In this document: positions 43,975 to 52,839 of the stretch, piece after piece
How positions within the stretch are numbered: position 1 is the stretch's first letter
Layout: every line of letters begins with the position of its first letter
Source of the DNA: Janibacter cremeus
Lineage (GTDB): Bacteria > Actinomycetota > Actinomycetes > Actinomycetales > Dermatophilaceae
Reading direction: 5' to 3'
Length of the DNA: 64,000 nucleotides
NCBI RefSeq assembly: GCF_029395675.1
Contig: NZ_CP115184.1
Span: 2,542,001-2,606,000, forward strand
Notes under the pieces: generated by a model
Seen by the model: only the letters and a program-made list of their open reading frames with translations
Told to the model about the DNA's origin: nothing
The model's database searches: none
Position numbers and translations under genes: made by a program

Positions 43975-45471
43975 TCAGCCGCGCTCGGCCCACCAGGTGC
44001 GCAGGCGATCGGTGGCGGCGTCCTTCCCGATCGGACCCTCGTCGAGGCGGACCTGCAGCAGGTACCGGTAGGCCTGCCCGATCTCGGGGCCGGGCGGGAT
44101 CCCGAGGACCGCACCGATCTCGTTGCCGTCGAGCTCCGGTCGCACGGCCTCGAGCTCCTCCTGCTCCAGCAGGCGCTCGATCCGCTCCTCCAGGTCGTCG
44201 TAGGCGCGGGCCAGACGGGCGGCCTTGCGCTGGTTGCGCGTGGTGCAGTCCGCCCGGGTCAGGCGGTGCAGATGCTGCAGGAGGGGGCCCGCGTCGGTGA
44301 TGTAGCGCCGCACGGCCGAGTCGGTCCACTGGCCGTCGCGGTACCCGTGGAAGCGCAGGTGCAGCTCAACCAGACGGGCGACCTTCTTGGTCGTGTCCTT
44401 GTCGAAGCGCAGCGCCTTCATCCGCTTCGCGGTCAGCTTCGCACCGACGACGTCGTGGTGGTGGAAGGAGACCCCGCCGCCCGGCTCGAACCGCCGGGTG
44501 CGCGGCTTGCCGACGTCGTGGAAGAGGGCGGCCAGACGCAGCACGAGGTCCGGGCGGGGCACCGCGTGGGCACGCTCCGCGTCGCGGTCGGCGTCCGCAG
44601 CGTCGGCGTCATCCTCGGTGTCCGCGGTGTCTTCCAGGTCGATCGCCTGCTGCAGCACCGTGAGCGAGTGCTCGTAGACGTCCTTGTGCCGGTGGTGCTC
44701 ATCGATCTCCAGGCGCAGGGCGGGCAGCTCGGGGAGCATGTGGTCGGCCAGCCCGGTGTCGACGAGCACCCGCAGCCCGGCGACCGGGTCCGCACCGAGG
44801 ACGAGCTTGATCAGCTCGTCCCGGATCCGCTCCGCGGAGACGATGTCGAGGGTCGCCGCGGCCTCGGTCATGGCTGCCGTGACCTCGGGGGCGGGGACGA
44901 GCCCGAGCTGGGAGACGAAACGGGCGGCGCGCATCATCCGGAGCGGGTCGTCGGTGAAGGAGACCTCGGGCGTGGAGGGCGTGCGCAGCCGCCCGGCCGC
45001 GAGGTCGAGCAGGCCGCCGTGCGGGTCGACGAGCTCGAGGCCGGGCAGGCGCAGCGCCATCGCGTTGACGGTGAAGTCGCGCCGGACGAGGTCGTCCTCG
45101 AGGTTGTCGCCGAAGGCGACGACCGGCTTGCGGGTCTCCCCGTCGTAGGCGTCCGCGCGGTAGGTGGTGACCTCGACGACCAGGTCGCCCCGGCGGGCCC
45201 CGATCGTGCCGAACTCCCGACCCATGTCCCAGGTGGCATCGCCCCACGTAGCGAGGATCCGCTCGGTGTCCTCCGGTGGCGCGGAGGTGGTGAAGTCGAG
45301 GTCCCCGCTCGTGCGGCCGAGGAAGGCATCACGGACCGGGCCGCCGACGAGGGCCAGCTCGTGTCCCCCCTTCGCAAATGCCGTACCGAGCTCGGTCAGC
45401 AGCGGGATCACCGGGGCCAGGTGAGCCACTGCGGCGCGCAGGACCTCGGGCGGAAGAGCTGGGGTGGACAT
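43975..45471 (-). CDS. cca: CCA tRNA nucleotidyltransferase
   Basis: 498 aa. Adds CCA to tRNA 3' ends. Class II nucleotidyltransferase motif LALVGGPVRDAFLGRTSGDLDF, RRDFTVNAMALRL, and an HD phosphohydrolase domain with LAALFHDVGKPRTRRF. ATG 45471 lacks a Shine-Dalgarno sequence; TAGCCT ends 8 nt before it. Divergent from the Nudix gene, as in many actinobacteria. Confidence 0.95.
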   Translation of the reverse strand: MSTPALPPEVLRAAVAHLAPVIPLLTELGTAFAKGGHELALVGGPVRDAFLGRTSGDLDFTTSAPPEDTERILATWGDATWDMGREFGTIGARRGDLVVEVTTYRADAYDGETRKPVVAFGDNLEDDLVRRDFTVNAMALRLPGLELVDPHGGLLDLAAGRLRTPSTPEVSFTDDPLRMMRAARFVSQLGLVPAPEVTAAMTEAAATLDIVSAERIRDELIKLVLGADPVAGLRVLVDTGLADHMLPELPALRLEIDEHHRHKDVYEHSLTVLQQAIDLEDTADTEDDADAADADRDAERAHAVPRPDLVLRLAALFHDVGKPRTRRFEPGGGVSFHHHDVVGAKLTAKRMKALRFDKDTTKKVARLVELHLRFHGYRDGQWTDSAVRRYITDAGPLLQHLHRLTRADCTTRNQRKAARLARAYDDLEERIERLLEQEELEAVRPELDGNEIGAVLGIPPGPEIGQAYRYLLQVRLDEGPIGKDAATDRLRTWWAERG

Positions 45472-45479
45472 GGGGACCT

Positions 45480-45485
45480 AGGCTA
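45480..45485 (-). promoter_or_regulatory. -10 box TAGCCT for a leaderless cca transcript
   Basis: Minus-strand TAGCCT ends 8 nt before the cca ATG at 45471. Confidence 0.4.
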
Positions 45486-45534
45486 CGTGGCTCGGCGTCC
45501 CGCACCGGCACCCTCCCGATGCAGGTGCGATGGC

Positions 45535-45540
45535 TACAGT
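45535..45540 (+). promoter_or_regulatory. -10 box TACAGT for a leaderless Nudix transcript
   Basis: TACAGT ends 6 nt before the ATG at 45547; no Shine-Dalgarno sequence. Confidence 0.45.
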
Positions 45541-45546
45541 GACCAC

Positions 45547-46029
45547 ATGAGTCACCCCGCCCCCGCCTCCGGATCGCAGCGGCGTCTGCCCGCGGTCGAG
45601 GAGCGCAGTGCGGGTGGGGTCGTCGTCGACGTCCACGAGGGTGATGCCCGGATCGCCGTCATCGCCCGGCGCAACCGTGCCGGCCGACTCGAGTGGTGCC
45701 TGCCGAAGGGGCACATCGAGGGCCGGGAGACGCTCGTGGAGACCGCTGCCCGCGAGGTCGCCGAGGAGACCGGGATCGAGGCGCGGGTGCTCGTCGAGCT
45801 CGGCACCATCGACTACTGGTTCGCCACCCCCGACCGACGGATCCACAAGTTCGTCCACCACTACCTCCTCGAGGCGACCGGTGGGCACCTGACGATCGAG
45901 AACGACCCCGACCACGAGGCCGTCGACGTCGCCTGGCTCCCCCTGCGCGAGGCGCACCGGCACCTGACCTTCCCCAACGAACGGCGCATCGCGAGGGAGG
46001 CGTGGCAGCGGCTCGCCGGCGACGCCTGA
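45547..46029 (+). CDS. Nudix hydrolase
   Basis: 160 aa. Full Nudix box in GHIEGRETLVETAAREVAEETGIE (G-x5-E-x7-REVAEETGI). Begins MSHPAPASGSQRRLPAVEE and contains WCLPKGH. In this genomic position (cca-Nudix-DUF6049-murJ) it is conserved in actinobacteria, but its nucleotide substrate is unknown. Overlaps the next gene by 28 bp. Confidence 0.9.
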   Translation: MSHPAPASGSQRRLPAVEERSAGGVVVDVHEGDARIAVIARRNRAGRLEWCLPKGHIEGRETLVETAAREVAEETGIEARVLVELGTIDYWFATPDRRIHKFVHHYLLEATGGHLTIENDPDHEAVDVAWLPLREAHRHLTFPNERRIAREAWQRLAGDA

Positions 46030-48050
46030 GGGCAACCTGCATCGCGATGCTGCTCGCGATGCTGGTCCTGCTGCCCTCGGCCGCCGCCACACCCCTGTCC
46101 CCGGGGGAGGACTCCACCGAGAGCGAGCTGACCATCAGCTCGATCACCCCCGTCGTCGAGGGGGAGAGCGCCGGCCGGGTCGACGGCGAGCTGACGAACA
46201 CCACCGACGAGACGCTCGTCGCCCCGGAGGTCTCGCTGGTCGGTCGAGCCGCCTCGGCCGACCGCGACGACATCGCGGCCTGGGCCGATGGAACCGATCC
46301 GATCGCCAAGGATCCCCGGGCCACCGCCACCCTCGAGGACCTCGAGCCGGGTGAGTCCGCCGCCTTCACCATCGAGGTCACCGCCGACGAGCTCGCACCC
46401 GGGCTGACGGCGGGTGCGTCGTGGGTGAGCGTGCAGACGCCGCGGAGCGCGGTGCACACCTTCATGGGAGTGCACCGGAGCAAGGAGTACGTCCCCATGG
46501 ACGTGGTCTGGGGGGTCCCGCTGCTGCTCCCGACCGAGGAGGGGCTCTTCGGCGAGCCCGGCGCCGACCGCACGCAGGCGTGGGAGGACACCGTCGGTCC
46601 GGACTCACGACTGTGGGAGATGACCGAGGAGCCCCCGGCCGAGGACGAGGTCTGGATCCTTGATCCCAGCCTGCTCTCCCTCCCGCCGGAGCCGACCGAG
46701 GACACCGGGCAGGAGCTCAGCCGGGCCCTGACGGCCGAGCGGGACATCCGGTCCGAGTGGGCGAGCCGGGTCCGCTCGACCCTCGACCCCGAGCGCACGA
46801 TCGTCCTGCCGTTCGCGGACGCCGACGTCGCAGCTGCCGCCGGGTCGAAGGCCGTCGCCGACCTCGTCGCCCCGCAGGTGAAGGAGGGGGTGCGATCCGC
46901 CGGCCTGCTCAGCGACGCCCACGGGGACATCCAGTGGCCCAGCGACGGGGTCGTCACCGAGCGCCGGGCCGCGTCGCTCAGCCGGATCCACCCGGGGTCC
47001 ACGCCGCCGACCCTGCTCACCGACACCTCCGCCATCGCTCCCGGTGATTTCACCCCCACCGGCGCGACCCGCGCCACCCACGGGGCCGGGCTGCTCGTCG
47101 CCGACGACTCCCTCTCCACCCTCGCCGGTGAGGTCTCCTCCCCGGAGACCGCGACCCTCGCGCGGCAGCGCCTCGTCGCAGAGACCTCCGTGCTCCTCGG
47201 CGAGCGCCCCGGCACACCCCGATCGCTGCTCGTGGTGCCGGACCGCGAGAGCGAGACCGCCCCCGAGGACTACGAGCAGCTGCGTGGCGCCGTGGACGAG
47301 ATCCCGTGGCTCGAGCGGGGCAGCTTCGCGGACATGCTCGCCCAGGTCGACGACGCTCCCCGCGACGCCGTCCCACGAACTGCGCGGCAGATCGAGCGGG
47401 CCACCGGGGAGATCGCGCCGCCCGTGCTGGACCCGACGGTGGCCGCCGGCATCGTCGAGTACCGGCGGTCCATGTCGACCTTCGCCTCCGTCCGCTCCGA
47501 CGGTCCGATCTGGAAGCAGACGGTCGGTGCGGGCCTGGACCAGCTGACCTCGTCCCGGTGGCGCTCCGACGTCTCGTCCTTCGACGGCCTGTACGACCAC
47601 CTCGGCGAGGAGGTCAGCCTCACCCGGGACGACCTCGTCGTCTCCTCCGGGGAGGTCAACTTCTTCGCCGACACCGGGCGGCTGCAGATCACCATCGTCA
47701 ACCGGACGGACGTCGAGCTGAACAACCTCGACGTCAGGGTCGAGTCGCAGACCCCCTCCTTCCGCATCCAGGAGCCGTCCAAGCTCCTGACCATCGGCCC
47801 GGACGGACGGCAGAAGGTCACCGTGCAGGCCACCGCACTGGCCGCCGGGCAGACCCCTGTGCACGTCGTCGTCACGACCCCTGACGGGCAGGCGCTGACC
47901 GACCAGGCCACCCTGACGGTGCGGATGCGGCCCACCGGTGAGGCCGTCTACTGGATCATCGCGGGTCTCGCCGTCGCCCTCCTCGGTGCGGGCACCTGGC
48001 GTACCCTTCGCCGTCGGAGGACGCCGACCGTGAGCGAGGACAGTGCATGA
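46002..48050 (+). CDS. DUF6049-like secreted membrane-anchored protein
   Basis: 682 aa. GTG 46002 gives an RRRR n-region followed by AMLLAMLVLLPSAAA, a complete signal peptide; ATG 46047 would remove the basic part. Large extracytoplasmic region and a single C-terminal helix (YWIIAGLAVALLGAGTW) with an Arg-rich cytoplasmic tail. This protein is a regular partner of MurJ in actinobacteria, suggesting a cell-wall role. Stop overlaps murJ start as ATGA. Confidence 0.82.
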   Translation: MAAARRRRLRATCIAMLLAMLVLLPSAAATPLSPGEDSTESELTISSITPVVEGESAGRVDGELTNTTDETLVAPEVSLVGRAASADRDDIAAWADGTDPIAKDPRATATLEDLEPGESAAFTIEVTADELAPGLTAGASWVSVQTPRSAVHTFMGVHRSKEYVPMDVVWGVPLLLPTEEGLFGEPGADRTQAWEDTVGPDSRLWEMTEEPPAEDEVWILDPSLLSLPPEPTEDTGQELSRALTAERDIRSEWASRVRSTLDPERTIVLPFADADVAAAAGSKAVADLVAPQVKEGVRSAGLLSDAHGDIQWPSDGVVTERRAASLSRIHPGSTPPTLLTDTSAIAPGDFTPTGATRATHGAGLLVADDSLSTLAGEVSSPETATLARQRLVAETSVLLGERPGTPRSLLVVPDRESETAPEDYEQLRGAVDEIPWLERGSFADMLAQVDDAPRDAVPRTARQIERATGEIAPPVLDPTVAAGIVEYRRSMSTFASVRSDGPIWKQTVGAGLDQLTSSRWRSDVSSFDGLYDHLGEEVSLTRDDLVVSSGEVNFFADTGRLQITIVNRTDVELNNLDVRVESQTPSFRIQEPSKLLTIGPDGRQKVTVQATALAAGQTPVHVVVTTPDGQALTDQATLTVRMRPTGEAVYWIIAGLAVALLGAGTWRTLRRRRTPTVSEDSA

Positions 48051-49738
48051 GCGAGCCGCCCAGCTCCCCCACGCCCGACCGCGACAGCGAGGACGTGACC
48101 CCGGGGACGAAGGTGGAGGCTCCCTCGATCATGCGCTCCAGCGCGATCATGGCGGCCGGCAGCCTCGCCTCCCGCATCCTCGGCCTGGCCCGCAACACCA
48201 TGACCATCGCCGTGGTCGGGCTGAACCTCATGCCCTCCGACGCGTGGAACGCCGCGAACACCCTGCCCAACATCTTCCACCTGCTCCTGGCCGGCGGAGT
48301 CCTCAACGCGGTGATCGTCCCGCAGATCACCAAGGCGCTGCGGCACGAGGACGGCGGCGTCGTCTACATCAATCGGCTGCTGACCCTCGCGGTGACCGTC
48401 CTCGCCGGCGTGACCCTCGTCCTCACCCTCGCCGCCCCGCTCCTCGTGTCGCTCGTCGTCTCGAGCAGCTGGGACGGGGAGGCTCGCGGGCTGGCGACCG
48501 CCTTCGCCGTGATCTGCCTGCCCCAGGTCTTCTTCTACGGCCTCTACACGCTGCTGGGCCAGGTGCTCACGGCGCACAACCGCTTCGGCATGTTCATGTG
48601 GGCCCCTGCGCTCGCCAACGTCGTCGCCATCGCGGGCCTGTCGTGGTTCCTCCTGACCGGTGTCCGGCTCAAGGCACCCATCTCGGAGTGGTCGCCGATG
48701 ATGATCGGGGTCCTCGGTGGGTCGGCGACCCTCGGCATCGCCCTGCAGGCGCTCGTGCTCATCCCCCCGCTGCGTGCCACCGGTCTGCGGTTCCGTCCCG
48801 TCTGGGGTATCCGTGGCAGCGGCCTGGGCTCCGCCTCCCGCATGGCCACGTGGGCCTTCGCCGCGGTCTCCGTCGGTCAGCTCGGGTACTTCGTCAACTC
48901 CCGCGTGCTCACCGACGCGACCAAGCGCGCCACCGAGGCCGGTATCGAGGGCGCGGGCCTGACCGCGTACGCCAATGCATACCTGCTCTTCATGCTCCCG
49001 CACGGCCTCGTGACCGTCTCGCTGGTCACGGCGCTGTTCACCCGCCTGTCCCACGCGGCCCACGACCGCGACACGGCGGCCGTGACCGCCGATCTGCGCA
49101 GGGGCATGACCATGCCCGCCGTCCTGCTCATACCGGCGACGGCCGTGGTCGTCCTGCTCGCCCCCTACGTCCTCGCCGCGATCCTGCCCGGCACCGACCG
49201 GGCCGCGACGAATGCCTCGGTCGGCGTCCTCGTGACGATGATGCTCGGACTCGTGCCCTACGGCTGGTTCTTCCTCGTCCAGCGCGCCTTCTACGCCTAC
49301 GAGGACGGGCGCACCCCCTTCGCCCTCCAGGTCGTGGTCACGCTCGTGGCGGTCTCCGTCACCCTCATCGGCAGCACGCGACCCGCCGAGCACGTGGCCA
49401 CCTGGGTCGGTTCCGGCCAAACCCTGTCCAACCTCGCCGCTGCCCTCATCGGGCTGTGGCTGCTCCGACGCCGCCTCGGGCGGTTGCGGCTGGGCCGGGT
49501 CGTGCGGCAGAACGTGCGCCTGATCGTCGCGACCGGTGTCGCCACCGCCGCCGGCTGGGGGGTTCTGCAGCTGCTGACCGGACCGGTCGCCGCCGAGACC
49601 TGGTTGGGCTCGCTCATCATCTGCCTCGTCGTCGGTTCGCTCGTCCTCGTCGTCACGCTCGCCGTGGCCGCCAGACTGCGGGTGCGCGAGGTCACCGAGG
49701 TCCTTCAGCCGCTGACCCGGCGCCTCGTCCGCGGCTGA
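48047..49738 (+). CDS. murJ: MurJ/MviN lipid II flippase
   Basis: 563 aa, about 14 helices. MviN signatures: AAGSLASRILGLARNTM, WNAANTLPNIFHLLLAGGVLNAVIVP, and NAYLLFMLPHGLVTVSLVTALFTRLS. Translocates lipid II for peptidoglycan synthesis. Unlike the mycobacterial protein, the pseudokinase domain is encoded by the separate next gene. Confidence 0.95.
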   Translation: MSEPPSSPTPDRDSEDVTPGTKVEAPSIMRSSAIMAAGSLASRILGLARNTMTIAVVGLNLMPSDAWNAANTLPNIFHLLLAGGVLNAVIVPQITKALRHEDGGVVYINRLLTLAVTVLAGVTLVLTLAAPLLVSLVVSSSWDGEARGLATAFAVICLPQVFFYGLYTLLGQVLTAHNRFGMFMWAPALANVVAIAGLSWFLLTGVRLKAPISEWSPMMIGVLGGSATLGIALQALVLIPPLRATGLRFRPVWGIRGSGLGSASRMATWAFAAVSVGQLGYFVNSRVLTDATKRATEAGIEGAGLTAYANAYLLFMLPHGLVTVSLVTALFTRLSHAAHDRDTAAVTADLRRGMTMPAVLLIPATAVVVLLAPYVLAAILPGTDRAATNASVGVLVTMMLGLVPYGWFFLVQRAFYAYEDGRTPFALQVVVTLVAVSVTLIGSTRPAEHVATWVGSGQTLSNLAAALIGLWLLRRRLGRLRLGRVVRQNVRLIVATGVATAAGWGVLQLLTGPVAAETWLGSLIICLVVGSLVLVVTLAVAARLRVREVTEVLQPLTRRLVRG

Positions 49739-49820
49739 CGCGCCCGGGCGGCTCCCGGAGTCCGGACCGATGTGGATCTAGGATGGCGCGGCAGGCCAGA
49801 TCATCGACGAGAGGGACACC

Positions 49821-51803
49821 GTGCACGGGGTGAACCCGGGGACCGAACTCGGTCGCTACACGCTCGACGCGCAGATCGAGACGGTCTCCGGCGGCGAGCG
49901 GTGGACCGCGCGCGACACCACGCTCGATCGCGACGTGGTCCTCCTGGTCATGCCCGCCGACGAGACGCGGACCGCCGCAGCGCTCGACGCCGCCCGCCGG
50001 GCGGCCGGGATCGAGAGCGCCCAGCTCGTGCGCATCCTCGACGTCGGGAGCGAGGGGCCGCTCGCCTACGTCTGCGAGGAGGGCATCGACGACCCGCTCC
50101 CCTTCGCCACGCTGATCGGCACGAAGGGCGTGCCCGCCGAGGAGGTCCGCCGGATCACCGGTGAGGTCGCCACCGGGCTGGAGGCCGCGCGCACGCGCGG
50201 TCTGCACCACCTCGTGCTGACCCCCGAGTCGGTGCTGCTGACGCCGGACGGGCGCATCAAGGTCCGCGGCCTGGCCACCACGGCCGCCCTCGCCGGTATC
50301 GAGACCGAGGGTGAGGACGCCGACCGTGACGACGCCACCGGTGTCGTCGCCCTCGCCTACGCCGGTCTGACCGCCACATGGCCCCTCGAGACACCGTCGG
50401 TCGTGCCCGCCGCCCGTCGTGGCGACCACGGGCCGCTGCCCCCGTCCCGGATCGCCGTCGGTGTCCCCGGTGATCTCGACACGATCTGCCGCGAGACCCT
50501 CGGCGAGGACGCAGGCCCCGACTCGCCGGGCGACTACGCCGCCCAGGTGGCCCCGTGGTCGCGCATCCCGCTGGCCGGCGCGGTGCGCACCACCCCGGAC
50601 ACCCGTGCCGCCGCCACCGACATCGACGACCAGGGCCGCGAGGCCGAGCCCGCTGACGGCACGGGCCCCGACTCACCCTCGACGTCCCCGGCCGTCGGTG
50701 CAGCAGCCGCCGGGACGACGGGAGCAGCCGCAGCGGTCACGGGAGCCACCACGGCCGGCGGAGCGGGCGAGGCGCCCTCCGGCACGGCCGCCACCGACGA
50801 GGACGACGACGCCGACACCAACGAGATCCCCCGGTACCGCGAGGACACGGGCCCCGCCGAGGCCGACCACACCGACGACGGCCGGCACACCACGGGGGAG
50901 ACCCAGGGGAGCGGTCGGGCCGCGACCACCGCCGCCGCGGCGGCCGGTGCGGTCGGTACGGGGGCGAAGGTCATCGGCGACCGCCTCGGCAAGGCGTCGA
51001 AGACCGCCGCGGAGCGCTCGCGGGAGAGACTGCACGAGACGCGCGCCCGGCGCGAGGCCATGCGTGAGGACCGCAGCAGGCACTCCTCCCTCGGCGCGGC
51101 CCCCGTGTCCGCCGAGATCGAGCCTCCTGCGCCGCTGCTGCCCGCCGACGCCGGCCGGACGCCCACCCGCGCGCAGTCCAACCTCGTCCTGGTGATCGTG
51201 GCCGCCTTCGTCGCCGTCGCGTGCGTCTTCGGGGCGATCGGCACCGCGCAGATCGGTGATGGCAGCGAGCTGGGCGAGATCTTCGCCGGTGACGGGAGCA
51301 CACCCGGGCAGGCGGCCCCCACCGAGGAGCCCTCGGGTTCTGCGTCACCGGAGTCGTCGGGCGCGGACGCGAACGACGAACCCATCGGCGTGATCAACGC
51401 GGCGGGGTACGACCCCTCCGGGGACGGTGTGGAGCACAATGCCGAGGCCGCGCGGGTCTACGACGGTGACCCCGACACCATCTGGACCACCGAGGGCTAC
51501 GAGACACTGGACTTCGGTGGGGCCAAGGCCGGCGTCGGTGTCACGGTCGACCTCGGCCAGAGCCAGGAGATCAGCACCGTGACGTTGGCCCTCCCCACGA
51601 GCGCCGACGCCACCGTCTACGCAGGTGATGCACCGGCCAGCTCCGGCACCGAGATCGGCACGACCGACGGCCGCACCGGCGAGGTGACCCTCGAGGCCTC
51701 CGACCCGGTCCCGGCCAGGTACGTCACCGTGTGGTTCACCTCCCTGGTCCCCGACGGTGAGGGCCGCTATCGGGCGTCGTTGGGCGAGATCACCATCAGG
51801 TGA
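49821..51803 (+). CDS. Protein kinase-like (pseudokinase) with membrane helix and discoidin-like domain
   Basis: 660 aa. Residues 1-250 follow the Ser/Thr kinase fold but key residues are replaced: LLVMPADETR where the ATP-binding Lys is expected, HLVLTPESVLLTPDGRIKVRGL where HRD and DFG should be. A long Thr/Ala/Asp-rich linker leads to a membrane helix (LVLVIVAAFVAVACVFGAIG) and a C-terminal F5/8-type (discoidin-like) domain with YDGDPDTIWTTEGY. Corresponds to the pseudokinase half of mycobacterial MviN. GTG 49821 follows GAGGGA. Confidence 0.85.
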   Translation: MHGVNPGTELGRYTLDAQIETVSGGERWTARDTTLDRDVVLLVMPADETRTAAALDAARRAAGIESAQLVRILDVGSEGPLAYVCEEGIDDPLPFATLIGTKGVPAEEVRRITGEVATGLEAARTRGLHHLVLTPESVLLTPDGRIKVRGLATTAALAGIETEGEDADRDDATGVVALAYAGLTATWPLETPSVVPAARRGDHGPLPPSRIAVGVPGDLDTICRETLGEDAGPDSPGDYAAQVAPWSRIPLAGAVRTTPDTRAAATDIDDQGREAEPADGTGPDSPSTSPAVGAAAAGTTGAAAAVTGATTAGGAGEAPSGTAATDEDDDADTNEIPRYREDTGPAEADHTDDGRHTTGETQGSGRAATTAAAAAGAVGTGAKVIGDRLGKASKTAAERSRERLHETRARREAMREDRSRHSSLGAAPVSAEIEPPAPLLPADAGRTPTRAQSNLVLVIVAAFVAVACVFGAIGTAQIGDGSELGEIFAGDGSTPGQAAPTEEPSGSASPESSGADANDEPIGVINAAGYDPSGDGVEHNAEAARVYDGDPDTIWTTEGYETLDFGGAKAGVGVTVDLGQSQEISTVTLALPTSADATVYAGDAPASSGTEIGTTDGRTGEVTLEASDPVPARYVTVWFTSLVPDGEGRYRASLGEITIR

Positions 51804-51901
51804 CACGCACGGGGCCCTCGTGCGCCGGTGACTGCTCCGTCTCGGCAGCGGGTCGCGCAGGGATTGCTGCCATGCTCGGGCAGAGCGGGTTCGCCGCGAC
51901 G

Positions 51902-51927
51902 GGAACCCCAGAGCAGTCCACGACGTC
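51902..51927 (+). promoter_or_regulatory. ECF-type promoter candidate (GGAAC-N17-CGTC)
   Basis: GGAAC (51902-51906) and CGTC (51924-51927) are 17 nt apart, the arrangement recognised by many ECF sigma factors, ending 36 bp before the anti-sigma-like gene. Confidence 0.5.
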
Positions 51928-51963
51928 AGACACAACGGCCATCATGTGACGAAGGAGGTGGCC

Positions 51964-52716
51964 ATGACCGACGACCGGGATCCCACCGGGATGAGCCACC
52001 TGCTTGCCGGACTCAAGGAGAGCGGACCAATGCCCGACGACCTCAGCGACCGCATCCGAGCACGTCTGGAGCAGGAGCAGGGTGCCCGCGGGGGCCCGAG
52101 CCAGGGCACCCGGGAGGACGGCGCCTTCTGGTCGGAGATGGACTCCGACGAGCGCCGGCCGGCGCGGCGCTCCAACCCGGCTGGGCGCTGGGTGCTGGGC
52201 ATCGCGGTCGCCGCAGTCCTCGCCCTCGGTGTCGGAGGCATCCTCGTCCTCGGCTCGGACGAGTCCGACCAGTCGGACGGGTCCCCCGGCGGTCCCGGCA
52301 CCAGCGCTGCCGTGGGCGAAGGGGGCGACTCCCCCTCCTCCTCCGACGGCTCCGGGTCGTCCGGCACGCCCTCGCAGGTCCCTGCCTTCGCGATCACGCA
52401 CACCGAGATCGACTACTCACGCGCGAACCTGCAGGAGCAGGCGGCGGACCTCGAGGCCGACCCACTCGGCGCCCCCGACCTGAAGGACGCGAGCGTGCTC
52501 GATGGCATGGACACCGCCGCGGCGGCCAGCGACTGCCTCGCCCGCCTGGGACAGCCGGAGCTGCAGCCAATCGTCCTCGACGTCGCCACCTTCGACGGTG
52601 AGGACGGGCTCCTGCTCCTGGCCGAGGAGGCGCCCGAGGGCAAGGTCCGGGCCTGGGCGGTGACGACCGGCTGCGAGCCGATCTGGAAGGAGTCCTTCCC
52701 CATTCGCGAGGAGTGA
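51964..52716 (+). CDS. Anti-sigma-like single-pass membrane protein
   Basis: 250 aa. Cytoplasmic N-terminus with MPDDLSDRIRARLEQEQ, one helix (residues ~76-97), a Ser/Gly/Asp-rich tether and an extracytoplasmic domain. This topology and the place before trxB match the anti-SigM position of mycobacteria, but no sigM gene lies upstream. ATG 51964 has a perfect AAGGAGGTG. Function inferred from topology only. Confidence 0.72.
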   Translation: MTDDRDPTGMSHLLAGLKESGPMPDDLSDRIRARLEQEQGARGGPSQGTREDGAFWSEMDSDERRPARRSNPAGRWVLGIAVAAVLALGVGGILVLGSDESDQSDGSPGGPGTSAAVGEGGDSPSSSDGSGSSGTPSQVPAFAITHTEIDYSRANLQEQAADLEADPLGAPDLKDASVLDGMDTAAAASDCLARLGQPELQPIVLDVATFDGEDGLLLLAEEAPEGKVRAWAVTTGCEPIWKESFPIREE

Positions 52717-52738
52717 TCCGCGGCCGCGGCCCGGGGGT

Positions 52739-52766
52739 GGGAACAGACGAGATCTACGATGACGTT
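52739..52766 (+). promoter_or_regulatory. SigR/SigH-type promoter of trxB
   Basis: GGGAAC (52739-52744), 18 nt, CGTT (52763-52766): this fits the GGGAAY-N18-CGTT consensus of disulfide-stress sigma factors, which drive trxBA in Streptomyces and Mycobacterium. Leader to the trxB GTG is about 65 nt. Confidence 0.72.
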
Positions 52767-52839
52767 GTCACTGGCAGACCTCGCCGGGACGGGATCGCAC
52801 CGCTCCGGCACCACCACCGACCTCACAAGGAACGATTCC

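Noticed and set aside
47948..49420. 490-codon minus-strand frame over murJ
   Set aside because: Same reason: an antisense reading of a conserved MurJ gene.
51804..51963. A hidden sigM gene before the anti-sigma-like gene
   Set aside because: Only 160 bp are available, and no sigma-2/sigma-4 motif is readable in any frame.
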